Source of the DNA: an uncultured Eubacterium sp.
Lineage (GTDB): Bacteria; Bacillota; Clostridia; Lachnospirales; Lachnospiraceae
Reading direction: 5' to 3'
DNA: 19,943 bases
Assembly: GCA_910577295.1 (NCBI GenBank)
Contig: CAJTLS010000031.1
Span: forward strand, 345 to 20,287
Shown: positions 1 through 6,967 of the stretch, piece after piece
How positions within the stretch are numbered: position 1 is the stretch's first letter
How the letters are laid out: each line of letters begins with the position of its first letter
Notes under the pieces: model-generated
Databases searched by the model: none
What the model was told of the DNA's origin: nothing
Seen by the model: the letters and a program-made list of their open reading frames with translations, nothing else
Made by a program: the position numbers and the translations under genes

Positions 1-41
1 CTGATGACTTTGAGAAACTGTATGAAAAGGTTGCCAGCTAG
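1..41 (+). CDS. possible C-terminal end of a truncated upstream gene
   Basis: Reading from base 3, the first 12 codons give DDFEKLYEKVAS and then TAG at 39-41. The charged, helix-like composition is what a real protein C-terminus could look like, but the stretch is far too short to identify. The other two plus frames also stop soon, so this could be chance. It would be convergent with the small minus-strand ORF at 59-169, only 17 bases away, and no terminator hairpin is visible between them. Confidence 0.25.
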   Translation, partial: DDFEKLYEKVAS

Positions 42-58
42 CTTATAAATTTCTCATT

Positions 59-169
59 TTAATTTGTACTAAATCTTGACATAGGAGCATTCATTAAAAT
101 TTGTACTGCCTTTCTTTCAGCCTCCTCTCTGTCACAACCATAATTTACCTGAATAATTGTTCTCGGCAT
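59..169 (-). CDS. 36-aa hypothetical ORF, possibly a truncated gene
   Basis: A 36-codon frame starts at ATG 169-167 and stops at TAA 61-59. It is preceded by a very strong Shine-Dalgarno (GGAGGAGG at about 173-182), which is the main reason to call it. The product begins MPRTIIQVNYGCDREEAERK and ends in an unremarkable tail. It has no signal peptide or membrane segment. I do not recognise the family. The well-formed start followed by an early stop suggests either a genuine micro-protein or the N-terminal remnant of a longer protein truncated by a nonsense mutation or rearrangement. It lies 47 bases downstream of the lipoprotein gene on the same strand with no terminator between, so the two may share a transcript. 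Confidence 0.4.
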   Translation of the reverse strand: MPRTIIQVNYGCDREEAERKAVQILMNAPMSRFSTN

Positions 170-216
170 AAGTTCCTCCTCCATTTTTTAGTTTTCAATT
201 TTGGGTATCCAGATTT

Positions 217-585
217 TTATTTTCTTTGATATTCATTTTCATTAAATATCAAAGTATCTCCAGACAAATAATATAACTTTCTATTTTCAAGCGCTTCCTC
301 CTTTTTCTCCACACGTTCAAAGGATTCATTCCCATCCCATTCCATTTTCAAAATAAGCATTCCATCTTCCTGTACTTTCCAATTTGTTGCATCTGCACTT
401 GTATGATTTTTATAAACATTTAAACAAGTTCCATCATTATAAAAATGCATTCCTTCATCGCTGCTTTCCCTTTCCACATGTACCCAAGTGCCAGTTATAT
501 CATTTGATGAATCACATCCAACAAATGATATACAAATCAATAACAAACCAACCATTACTAACAACTTCTTTACCGCTACTTTCAT
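217..585 (-). CDS. small secreted lipoprotein, hypothetical
   Basis: The 122-residue product has a classic type II signal: Lys-rich start (MKVAVKK), a hydrophobic core at residues 8-20 and a lipobox FVGC with Cys24 as the predicted lipidated residue. The mature part opens with ITGTWV and alternates short beta-prone stretches with glycines, in the style of small extracellular beta-barrel or lipocalin-like domains built on a GTW motif. That fold suggestion is inference. The start is ATG at 585 with a good GGAGG ribosome site seven bases upstream. Base composition is very AT-rich. The gene lies downstream of the recombinase on the same strand, with the two 35-bp repeats between them. A role at the cell surface is all that can be claimed. 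Confidence 0.7.
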   Translation of the reverse strand: MKVAVKKLLVMVGLLLICISFVGCDSSNDITGTWVHVERESSDEGMHFYNDGTCLNVYKNHTSADATNWKVQEDGMLILKMEWDGNESFERVEKKEEALENRKLYYLSGDTLIFNENEYQRK

Positions 586-617
586 TTTAATCCTCCATTT
601 CCGGTTTCTTCATAACT

Positions 618-652
618 AATATCAAAAGGTATACTTTTTGACACTCTTTCTA
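618..652. repeat. 35-bp direct repeat, copy 1 (contains 20-bp palindrome)
   Basis: This 35-bp segment matches 773-807 at 34 of 35 positions (G versus A at 628). Inside it, 622-641 is a near-perfect palindrome centred on GTATAC, and the flank reads TTGACACTC. It lies between the lipoprotein start and the recombinase stop. On the minus strand a half-site beginning TGTC points into an AT-rich centre, which resembles half-sites bound by serine resolvases. A recombinase site is therefore plausible; a regulator operator is the alternative. Confidence 0.8.
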
Positions 653-772
653 TAAAAGATACTTTACTACTATTTTATGCATAATGCAAGAAAATTTTAT
701 ATTTTAGAACAAATTTGTGGTAAAAACAGGTTTATTTTTATGATTTTATGTGTAAACAGCTACATAAGAAAA

Positions 773-807
773 AATATCAAAAAGTATACTTTTTGACACT
801 CTTTCTA
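773..807. repeat. 35-bp direct repeat, copy 2 (perfect 20-bp palindrome)
   Basis: This is the second copy of the repeat, offset 155 bp from the first. The core at 777-796 is a perfect 20-bp palindrome: TC, five A, GTATAC, five T, GA. A further 9-bp match to the repeat start (AATATCAAA) occurs at 833-841 and overlaps the recombinase stop codon. The 120 bp between the copies hold an AT-rich stretch with a smaller TGCAT-T-ATGCA palindrome near 678-688 and no ORF. Confidence 0.8.
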
Positions 808-836
808 CATATACAAACACACCTGTTTTCGAAATA

Positions 837-1445
837 TCAAACTTTATAGCTCAACTTCCTCAATCTGCGGTAAAACGTCGATTTGCTTATTTTACATTTT
901 CTAAGCGCTTCTTTTAAGGTAATTTCCTTATTTTTCCAGCGGCATACAATTGTTTCAAAATTTTTTGGTACTGACGCTTCCGGCCGTCCAAAGCGGACGC
1001 CGTTTTTCTTTGCCGCGGCGATTCCCTCCTCCTGCCGTTTGCGGATATTTTCCCTCTCATTTTCGGCAACAAAAGACAATATCTGTAAAACCAAATCGGC
1101 AATAAACGTCCCCATCAAATCTTTTCCGTTGCGTGTATCCAGAAGAGGCATATCGATTACACAAATATCAATGCCTATCTCTTTTGTCAGTATTCTCCAC
1201 TGCTCCTGCACTTCCACATAATTGCGGCCCAGCCGGTCGATACTGACTATGTATAGTAAATCTCCGGTTTGCAGCAAAGACAGCATTTTCTCATAATTTT
1301 CTCTATGAAAGTCTTTTCCTGTCTGCTTGTCAATATAAATATTTTCCTTTTTTATTCCGACATTTAACATGGCTATTATCTGCCTTCTCACATTCTGCTC
1401 CTCGCTTGACACCCGCACATATCCGTATTCAATTCCTTTTTCCAT
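837..1445 (-). CDS. serine recombinase of the resolvase/invertase family
   Basis: The 202-residue product is a full-length small serine recombinase, which performs site-specific DNA strand exchange. Visible motifs are YVRVSSEEQN with catalytic Ser13 and supporting Arg11, the SIDRLGRN block with Arg71 and Arg74, and the E-helix region AENERENIRKRQ leading to GVRFGRP, which normally starts the DNA-binding arm. A Hin-type helix-turn-helix follows at about 175-197 (LKEALRKCKISKSTFYRRL). Length fits resolvases and invertases (about 180-210 aa). The start is ATG at 1445 with AAGGGGG upstream. The gene begins only about 20 bases after the pyk terminator, so its own promoter would have to overlap that terminator. 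Its middle third is noticeably GC-richer than the flanking lipoprotein region, consistent with acquisition by transfer. No transposase accompanies it. Confidence 0.9.
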   Translation of the reverse strand: MEKGIEYGYVRVSSEEQNVRRQIIAMLNVGIKKENIYIDKQTGKDFHRENYEKMLSLLQTGDLLYIVSIDRLGRNYVEVQEQWRILTKEIGIDICVIDMPLLDTRNGKDLMGTFIADLVLQILSFVAENERENIRKRQEEGIAAAKKNGVRFGRPEASVPKNFETIVCRWKNKEITLKEALRKCKISKSTFYRRLRKLSYKV

Positions 1446-1463
1446 CTAATTTTCCCCCTTTAA

Positions 1464-1497
1464 TAAAAAAATCCTACTGTATTTCTACAATAGGATT
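1464..1497 (-). terminator. intrinsic terminator of the dac-pyk operon
   Basis: On the minus strand a 12-bp stem (1486-1497 with 1470-1481, one G-U pair) is closed by a GAAA tetraloop and followed by a run of seven T. It lies about 70 bases past the pyk stop codon. The tract is immediately upstream of the recombinase ribosome site. Confidence 0.9.
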
Positions 1498-1564
1498 TTC
1501 GAAAAATCAAAGAATTTTCTCGTGTGGTTCTTCACGATAAATCGCTCAGAAATGAGGAATAGTA

Positions 1565-2980
1565 TTATACTCTTACCACTTTCATCATATTTGTTGTTCC
1601 TGATTGACCGAGCGGAACGCCGGACGTAATAACGGCCAAATCCCCGTCTTCTAGCAGTTCTTCTTTCTTTCCCTGCTCTACCGCATGGGAAAACAGCTCC
1701 AGTACATCGACTTTCTCTTCCAGAAGAAGCGGTTTCACTCCCCAGCTCATTGCGAGCTGACGCCATACTCTGCGGGAAGTCGTGCCGCCCAATATCGGGC
1801 ATGCCGGACGAAAACGAGAAATCATCTTTGCCGCCCGTCCAGTTTTTGTCACCGCAATTATCGCAGAGGCGCCAAGGTCGTAAGCCGTTGTACAGGTGGC
1901 ATGGCAGACCGCGTCGGTAATATCGGGATTTTCCAGTCGTCCCCTGTGGAAGAAACGCTTTTTATAATGAATGTGCTTCTCGATATTCTCGGCAATCCTC
2001 ACCATCGTAGCAACCGCATCTACCGGAAATTTGCCTGCTGCAGTTTCGCCGGATAACATAATAGCACTCGTGCCGTCATAAATCGCATTTGCCACATCCG
2101 TCACTTCCGCGCGGGTCGGTCTCGGATTTGTAATCATTGATTCGAGCATCTGCGTAGCCGTAATTACCTGTTTTCCCGCCTCGTAAACTTTACTGATTAT
2201 CATTTTCTGCAGCACAGGAACTTCCTCTTCTGGCAGCTCAACTCCCATATCCCCACGTGCAATCATAATTCCGTCTGAAACTTCTATAATCTCGTCAATA
2301 TTTTCAACGCCTTCGCGATTTTCAATCTTTGCTATAATAAGAATGCCGTCTCCGCCGTTTTCATGCAAAAAACTCCGCAAGTCTCTGATATCCTGAGCTG
2401 TTCTCACAAAAGATGCTGCAATAAAATCAAAATCCTGATTAATCCCAAAAATTAGGTCGCTTTTATCCTGCTCGCTCAAATACGGTATATTCAGATGAAT
2501 CTCTGGAATATTGACGCCTTTATAATTCGACAGAATACTGTCGTTTTCAACCCGACAGATGACCGATGTTTCACGTACTTCCTCCACGCGCATCTCAACC
2601 AATCCATCGTTAATGAGGATTCGCGTTCCCACTTCCACTTCCTTTGGTAAATCTTGATAGGAAACATGGCTTATCGTCTCGTCACCCATCACATCTTCCG
2701 TCGTCAATTCAAATGCCTGTCCTGCCTTTAAGGAAACTTTTCCATCTACAAAATTCCCCAAACGGATTTCCGGCCCTTTCGTATCCAAAAGCATAGCCAG
2801 CGGTTTATTGCATTTCTTCTGAATTTCCCGAAACTCATCAACTCTCTTCTGGTGTATTTCATGGTCTCCATGCGAAAAATTAAAACGTGCTACGTTCATT
2901 CCTTGAGCAATGCACTGCTCAAGAACGCCATCCTTATCTGTTGAAGGTCCTAATGTACATACAATCTTTGTTTTAGGCAT
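1565..2980 (-). CDS. pyk: pyruvate kinase
   Basis: This cytoplasmic glycolytic enzyme converts phosphoenolpyruvate plus ADP to pyruvate plus ATP. The 471 residues match the short form that lacks the extra C-terminal PEP-utiliser domain found in many Bacillus enzymes. Visible are the N-terminal TKIVCTLGPS, the active-site segment ARFNFSHG (31-38), the LDTKGPEIR loop (65-73), and the signature AKIEN...MIARGDMGVELP with catalytic Lys218 and the ARGDMG metal/phosphate loop at 241-246. Glu71 is at the position which, by family knowledge, marks potassium-dependent enzymes. The start is ATG at 2980 with AAGGAGAT just upstream, overlapping the end of the carboxypeptidase gene. With only 6 bases between the genes they form an operon driven from 4416-4444. 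Confidence 0.97.
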   Translation of the reverse strand: MPKTKIVCTLGPSTDKDGVLEQCIAQGMNVARFNFSHGDHEIHQKRVDEFREIQKKCNKPLAMLLDTKGPEIRLGNFVDGKVSLKAGQAFELTTEDVMGDETISHVSYQDLPKEVEVGTRILINDGLVEMRVEEVRETSVICRVENDSILSNYKGVNIPEIHLNIPYLSEQDKSDLIFGINQDFDFIAASFVRTAQDIRDLRSFLHENGGDGILIIAKIENREGVENIDEIIEVSDGIMIARGDMGVELPEEEVPVLQKMIISKVYEAGKQVITATQMLESMITNPRPTRAEVTDVANAIYDGTSAIMLSGETAAGKFPVDAVATMVRIAENIEKHIHYKKRFFHRGRLENPDITDAVCHATCTTAYDLGASAIIAVTKTGRAAKMISRFRPACPILGGTTSRRVWRQLAMSWGVKPLLLEEKVDVLELFSHAVEQGKKEELLEDGDLAVITSGVPLGQSGTTNMMKVVRV

Positions 2981-2986
2981 TCGTTA

Positions 2987-4384
2987 CTATCTCCTTTTCC
3001 GATAATATAGTCCTCTCTCGTTTGAACTCTCTTTCCTACGGTTCCGCTTATAATGATTTTTTCTTATGCGGTGCTCCCGCCTGCTGTAAAACCGCATAAT
3101 CGTCACTGTTGCGGATCCTACAGAAAATAAAATAATAAGAATAGTTAGAATTACTTTCTTCCACGGGAATGGCTTTTCTTTGGCCTTTTCAATCGCGGCA
3201 TCAAACCATTTCGACATATCAATACTGTCATCCAAAACCGGATAACTCTTATTTTCGTAGTAAATTTCAGCGCCGCCTACTTGTTTTCCCTTATAAGTAT
3301 ATGTTATTTTTCCAATATTTTTCTTTCTATTTGTAATTTCTTTTGGCTGTTCATATAATTCAACTTTCCGCTGAGCCTGATTCAGCGGTACGCCTTTTGG
3401 CAGCAAAACTCCCGCATTTTGCTCAAATGTTAAAGGACTCTGTTTGGAATTGTAGTACGGACTGAATTGCGTAAACAGATTATTATCATTAATCGACATA
3501 TTGGCATTTTGGTTTATGGCATGTCTGTCATAATTTTCAAAACAATGATTCAGAATCTTCGTTGTATCTGTATATTGATTCGGCTCTGTCCAAGGTGAAT
3601 TTGGCGCTTTCATAATAACCGAAACTAGTGTCATATTATCTTTCTTGGCATAAGTTACTAACGTATATCGGCATTTTATTGTGAAACCTGTCTTTCCGCC
3701 GACACAATACTCATATAAATATTGTGAAAATACGCTGGCATACAACATTCCGTGGTGATTGTACAAATACCGCGGACCACTCTTATTTGTCTTGTCGATA
3801 TTATATCTTTTCGTGCCGGTAATCTTTGCAAACGTAGGATTTCTGTATGCTTCACGTGAAATGATTGCCATATCATGGGCCGATGTATAATGATTTTTCA
3901 TCCACAGTCCGTTGGCGTTGGCAAAATGCGTATTGGTGCAGCCAAGCTGCTTTGCCCGCACATTCATCATCTTAACAAAATTATCTATTCCGCCTGCAAT
4001 ATGTTCGGCCACACCGTTGCAGGCCTCGTTTGCTGACATAAGAAGAATCGCATATAAACTGTCTTCCATCGACAGTTTTTCTCCCGGCTTTATTTCAATA
4101 TTAGAAGCATTTATTTCCAGATTGGTAACTGCTTCTCTGGAATAAGTAACCGTTTCGGATAAGGAAGAATTTTCAATCGCAATCAGGGCCGTCATTATTT
4201 TCGTAATGCTGGCCGGATACTGTTTCTTATCCATATTTTTCTCATATAAAATCGTTCCTGACTGTACATCCATTACAATCGCCGATTCTGCTGATATAGA
4301 TGGTTTTTTCTTTGCATCAATATCAGAATGAAATAAAAGCAGTCCTATTATACATACTAGAAATGTAACATATTGCTTTTTCAT
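2987..4384 (-). CDS. D-alanyl-D-alanine carboxypeptidase (family S11, low-molecular-weight PBP)
   Basis: This exported penicillin-binding protein trims the terminal D-Ala from peptidoglycan pentapeptides. The 465-residue product has a signal peptide (MKKQ, then a hydrophobic core to about residue 19, probable cleavage after DIDA). It carries all three S11 motifs: SITK at 59-62 (nucleophile Ser59), SAN at 117-119 and KTG at 231-233. The S11 C-terminal beta domain follows. Near the C-terminus a hydrophobic helix (about 411-430) and a long Arg/Lys-rich tail suggest a membrane anchor facing the cytoplasm, as in the DacF/DacB-like group. The start is ATG at 4384 with GGAGGAG upstream. It is first in an operon with pyk, with a good promoter, and is divergent from trmB. 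Whether it corresponds to dacF specifically cannot be settled here. Confidence 0.93.
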   Translation of the reverse strand: MKKQYVTFLVCIIGLLLFHSDIDAKKKPSISAESAIVMDVQSGTILYEKNMDKKQYPASITKIMTALIAIENSSLSETVTYSREAVTNLEINASNIEIKPGEKLSMEDSLYAILLMSANEACNGVAEHIAGGIDNFVKMMNVRAKQLGCTNTHFANANGLWMKNHYTSAHDMAIISREAYRNPTFAKITGTKRYNIDKTNKSGPRYLYNHHGMLYASVFSQYLYEYCVGGKTGFTIKCRYTLVTYAKKDNMTLVSVIMKAPNSPWTEPNQYTDTTKILNHCFENYDRHAINQNANMSINDNNLFTQFSPYYNSKQSPLTFEQNAGVLLPKGVPLNQAQRKVELYEQPKEITNRKKNIGKITYTYKGKQVGGAEIYYENKSYPVLDDSIDMSKWFDAAIEKAKEKPFPWKKVILTILIILFSVGSATVTIMRFYSRREHRIRKNHYKRNRRKESSNERGLYYRKRR

Positions 4385-4415
4385 TTTTCTCCTCCATGTA
4401 CTTGAATTCTATTCT

Positions 4416-4444
4416 ATCATACACGATTTTATATATTTTTCCAA
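4416..4444 (-). promoter_or_regulatory. promoter of the carboxypeptidase-pyk operon
   Basis: The minus strand shows TTGGAA (4444-4439), a 17-bp spacer and TATGAT (4421-4416), about 32 bases upstream of the start codon. The spacing is ideal for a vegetative sigma-A type promoter. No comparably clear -35 and -10 pair is seen for trmB on the other strand in this 141-bp divergent gap. Confidence 0.7.
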
Positions 4445-4525
4445 TCTTTTATTTTATAATTTTTCATTTTATGATATATTATGGTACGGAAAGATAAAAT
4501 TTTTAACGTCGGATTGGAGATTAGT

Positions 4526-5164
4526 ATGAGATTACGCAATATTAAAGGTTCAAAAGAATTTATATCCGCAAGTCCGTTTGTCATACAAACGCCGGAAGAT
4601 TATAAGGGAAAATGGTCTTCTCTATTTCAAAATCAAAATCCCCTGCATATTGAAATCGGTATGGGGAAAGGACAATTTATACATCAATTAGCCGAAAAAA
4701 ATCCGCAAATAAACTATATCGGCATTGAAATGTACTCTAGTGTGTTGTATCGTGCTCTGGAAAAACGGGCGGAAGCGGATTTAGATAATTTATATTTTTT
4801 GCGTTTTGATGCGAAATATCTGGAAGAAATTTTTGATAATGGAGAGGTAGGACGCATTTATCTTAATTTCTCTGACCCGTGGCCGAAAGAACGGCACAGT
4901 AAAAGAAGACTGACCAGTCCTTTATTTCTTTCACGATATGATAAAATACTCGCACCAAAGGGATTCATTCAATTCAAAACGGATAATCGCGATTTGTTTG
5001 ATTTTTCTGTGGAAACAGTAGAACAATCCAACCACTGGCATATAGATGAAATCACTTATGATTTGCACCAGAGCCAATTTGTGGAGGGAAATATTATGAC
5101 CGAATATGAAAGCCGCTTTGTCGCAGAGGGGAAACCGATATGCCGCTTTGTTATTTCCCGCTAA
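4526..5164 (+). CDS. trmB: tRNA (guanine-N7-)-methyltransferase
   Basis: TrmB uses S-adenosylmethionine to make 7-methylguanosine at position 46 in the tRNA variable loop. The start chosen is ATG at 4526, preceded by TTGGAG, giving the family's usual N-terminus MRLRNIKG and 212 residues. An in-frame ATG at 4481 would add 15 residues but lacks a ribosome site. Visible motifs are the SAM-binding IEIGMGKGQFI (about 42-52), NFSDPWPKERHSKRRL (114-129) with the DPWPK signature of the family, and the C-terminal EYESRF. The gene stands alone, is divergent from the carboxypeptidase operon, and ends at a strong terminator. Confidence 0.95.
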   Translation: MRLRNIKGSKEFISASPFVIQTPEDYKGKWSSLFQNQNPLHIEIGMGKGQFIHQLAEKNPQINYIGIEMYSSVLYRALEKRAEADLDNLYFLRFDAKYLEEIFDNGEVGRIYLNFSDPWPKERHSKRRLTSPLFLSRYDKILAPKGFIQFKTDNRDLFDFSVETVEQSNHWHIDEITYDLHQSQFVEGNIMTEYESRFVAEGKPICRFVISR

Positions 5165-5230
5165 AAAAACTTTTCGTGTTTTTTGCTCCGCAAATATTTA
5201 ATTTTCCGATAAGATAAATGCGCACAAAAG

Positions 5231-5270
5231 AAGAACCTTTTTCATACAATAAAGAAAAAGGTTCTTTTCT
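5231..5270 (+). terminator. terminator between convergent trmB and the AI-2E family gene
   Basis: A perfect 13-bp stem pairs 5231-5243 with 5254-5266 around a 10-base loop, followed by TTCT. T-rich sequence flanks the stem on the other strand too, so it probably serves both converging transcripts. The rest of the 5165-5372 gap shows no credible gene. Confidence 0.85.
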
Positions 5271-5372
5271 ATGTCATCTTCTTTACAACGAAAACTTTCT
5301 TCAAAATTATACCGGAGCCGGAGCTCTAAAAAGTTACTTCGCATTCTTCTTTCTCTGGAAGAAATTAAAAAA

Positions 5373-6536
5373 TTATTGGGAATCAAAGGATGAAATATCT
5401 TTTCTCTTTAATTTCTTTTCTATTATTAAATTGATAAGATACATGAGCACGGCAACGGTCGGCACACCGAGAAACATTCCCAACACGCCGAAATAGGCGC
5501 CCCCTACTGTTATTCCAAATATTACCCAGAGCGGTTTAATTCCTGTCTGGTCTCCTAAAATTTTCGGGCCGAGGTACAAACCGTCAAATTGCTGCAAAAT
5601 TAAGATTAATACGGCAAATACAATTGCTAAACGCGGGTCAATGAACAGATAAATCAGAACCCCCGGTACTGCGCCTATAATAGGTCCGAAATATGGTATC
5701 ATATTAGTGATACAAACAATCAGACTGAGAAGAAGCGCATAAGGTAATTGCAGAATAATCATAGCAACCAGACAAATAATGCCTATAATCAATGAATCAA
5801 TTACTTTTCCAATCAGAAAGCCATTAAAAATATGATTACACTGTTTGATTGTTTCCCACACTTCCTCTTCCTTTTTATTTGGTGAAACGGCATAAATCAT
5901 TTTTTTAATGCTCTGCTTTAATTTCTTTGAATCCAACACAATATAGATAGATATAACCAGACCCATCAGAACATTGTATAAGGTAACAATCAGCGAAGAG
6001 GAAAGCTGATAAACATATGGGAACCAATCGCTTCCGTGATTCATAATTTTATCGTATAAAAATTCTTTCATGTAATCAATAATGCCACTAATATCCATAA
6101 ATGGTATTCTGTCATTGATTTCTTTCTCATGTGTTATCATATATTTATATCCGTCCTGCACCGACCTGCCCATATCTTTTGCACTGTCACGTATCTGTGG
6201 GAAAATATATACAACAATTATTGCCAGAATTCCGATTACAATAATATAACTAATCAGAACACTTATCATGCGCTTAATTTTTTTCCCCTTGTGCGGTGAT
6301 ATCAAATCCAGCCCTTTACCAGTTACTTCAACAAGTGGTTTAATCAAATAGGCAAAGAAAAAACCAAAGATGAATGGCATCAAAATTCCAATAAATCGGC
6401 CGACAATAAGCCAAACGTCTCCCCAATTCGCAAATAACAGGAACACAATAGCAATAACAGCAATAATGGCAACTAAATACCATATATTAGATACAATACT
6501 TTTGATGATGTCAATATACTTATTTTTCCTTTCCAT
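5373..6536 (-). CDS. AI-2E family transporter-like membrane protein
   Basis: The 387-residue polytopic membrane protein belongs to the AI-2E (UPF0118/PerM/TqsA-like) family. Members have been linked to small-molecule or ion export; substrates are mostly unknown and none can be inferred here. The layout is typical: hydrophobic helices in the N-terminal third (WYLVAIIAVIAIVFLLF, then a Gly/Phe-rich pair), a soluble middle segment (DSAKDMGRSVQDGYKYM onward), and a C-terminal bundle with the conserved NMIPYFGPIIGAVPG and the GGAYFGVLGMFLGVP block. The start is ATG at 6536 with GGGGGAT upstream, in preference to an ATG seven codons earlier that has no ribosome site. The 5' leader is the hairpin cluster at 6556-6700. 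Confidence 0.92.
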   Translation of the reverse strand: MERKNKYIDIIKSIVSNIWYLVAIIAVIAIVFLLFANWGDVWLIVGRFIGILMPFIFGFFFAYLIKPLVEVTGKGLDLISPHKGKKIKRMISVLISYIIVIGILAIIVVYIFPQIRDSAKDMGRSVQDGYKYMITHEKEINDRIPFMDISGIIDYMKEFLYDKIMNHGSDWFPYVYQLSSSLIVTLYNVLMGLVISIYIVLDSKKLKQSIKKMIYAVSPNKKEEEVWETIKQCNHIFNGFLIGKVIDSLIIGIICLVAMIILQLPYALLLSLIVCITNMIPYFGPIIGAVPGVLIYLFIDPRLAIVFAVLILILQQFDGLYLGPKILGDQTGIKPLWVIFGITVGGAYFGVLGMFLGVPTVAVLMYLINLIIEKKLKRKDISSFDSQ

Positions 6537-6699
6537 ACAAATCCCCCATTTCTGCAAGGTGAACCTCGTTCACCTTTGCTTTATTGCGCATAAAGCAATT
6601 TGTGTCAAGCCATGCTATGGCTTTGCAGCGCACAGACACAAATTGCCATAACGAACAAAGTTCGCATTGTGAAAAATAAGCTATCGGGCTATTTTTCAC
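6520..6699 (-). CDS. doubtful 59-aa ORF running through the hairpin cluster
   Basis: A GTG at 6699 lies five bases after a GGAGG ribosome site and opens a 59-codon frame that reads through all the hairpins and stops at TAA 6522-6520. It overlaps the AI-2E family start by 17 bases in another frame. The product is Cys-rich (QCELC, VRC, TNC) and resembles no family I know. It may be a leader peptide that couples translation to the transporter gene, an ORF carried by a dispersed palindromic element, or an accident of the repeats. Confidence 0.25.
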   Translation of the reverse strand: MKNSPIAYFSQCELCSLWQFVSVRCKAIAWLDTNCFMRNKAKVNEVHLAEMGDLYGKEK

Positions 6700-6700
6700 A
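6556..6700. repeat. cluster of consecutive perfect inverted repeats (possible palindromic intergenic element)
   Basis: Six hairpins are packed into 145 bp. They are 6556-6576 (9-bp stem, 3-base loop), 6576-6598 (9-bp stem, 5-base loop), 6595-6646 (12-bp stem) enclosing 6607-6623 (7-bp stem, 3-base loop), 6652-6664 (5-bp stem) and 6668-6700 (11-bp stem, extendable past a bulged A). Stems are perfect apart from that bulge. The second and third overlap by four bases and so partly exclude each other. The cluster forms the 5' leader of the AI-2E family gene. None of the stems carries a T run typical of a terminator. Confidence 0.8.
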
Positions 6701-6740
6701 TTATCCTCCCATAAATTTTCATTTTTTTTTAATTTAGTAC

Positions 6741-6769
6741 TTGCATTTTTGCATATACTGTTATATAAT
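6741..6769 (+). promoter_or_regulatory. promoter of the tRNA-Lys gene
   Basis: TTGCAT (6741-6746), a 17-bp spacer and a perfect TATAAT (6764-6769) lie 21 bases before the tRNA 5' end, giving a transcript that starts some 14 bases upstream of the mature tRNA. Confidence 0.75.
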
Positions 6770-6790
6770 ATCATTTGCGTGATTAAGTAA

Positions 6791-6863
6791 GCGCCATTAG
6801 CTCAGTTGGAAGAGCACCTGACTCTTAATCAGGGTGTCCGGGGTTCGAGCCCCCGATGGCGTA
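6791..6863 (+). tRNA. tRNA-Lys (anticodon CUU)
   Basis: A complete cloverleaf is visible in 73 bases. The acceptor stem GCGCCAT pairs with ATGGCGT (a G-U at the first pair), with discriminator A6863. The D arm is GCTC...GAGC. The anticodon stem CCTGA/TCAGG encloses CTCTTAA with anticodon CTT at 6824-6826. The T arm is CGGGG-TTCGAGC-CCCCG. The anticodon reads AAG, so lysine. CCA is not encoded. The gene stands alone with its own promoter and terminator, and antisense transcription could reach it from the parA-parB-DUF4446 operon. Confidence 0.97.
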
Positions 6864-6869
6864 CTCCCG

Positions 6870-6915
6870 AGTCCTTGTTTGGCAGACCTGCAACTGCTGG
6901 GTGAGGGCTTTTTTT
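6870..6915 (+). terminator. probable terminator after tRNA-Lys
   Basis: AGTCCT (6870-6875) pairs with AGGGCT (6904-6909) with one G-U, followed by a run of seven T at 6909-6915. A second, mutually exclusive pairing of AGGGCT with AGCCCT at 6941-6946 could fold on either strand, but the minus-strand side has no T run. Confidence 0.55.
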
Positions 6916-6967
6916 ATTGCACAAAACAGGTTTCATGCAAAGCCCTGCACCTGCTAATCTATCATTT

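Noticed and set aside
618..807. The two 35-bp repeats as ends or target duplications of a tiny transposon
   Set aside because: The 120 bp between them hold no ORF and no terminal inverted repeats, and 35-bp target duplications would be atypical.
2570..2585. parS-like half site TGTTTCACGT inside pyk
   Set aside because: Only the left ten bases match; the right half is unrelated, so ParB recognition as a palindrome is not expected.
5198..5386. 62-codon minus-strand ORF past the AI-2E family stop
   Set aside because: It overlaps the gene end and reads through the terminator stem; no ribosome site and no family resemblance.
5271..5393. 40-codon plus-strand ORF after the trmB terminator
   Set aside because: It starts right after the terminator stem with no ribosome site, has a low-complexity Ser/Lys/Leu composition, and overlaps the end of the convergent membrane protein gene.
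6904..6946. Long hairpin AGGGCT / AGCCCT as terminator for the DUF4446 gene
   Set aside because: On the minus strand the stem is not followed by a T run; the same left arm serves better in the tRNA terminator on the plus strand.
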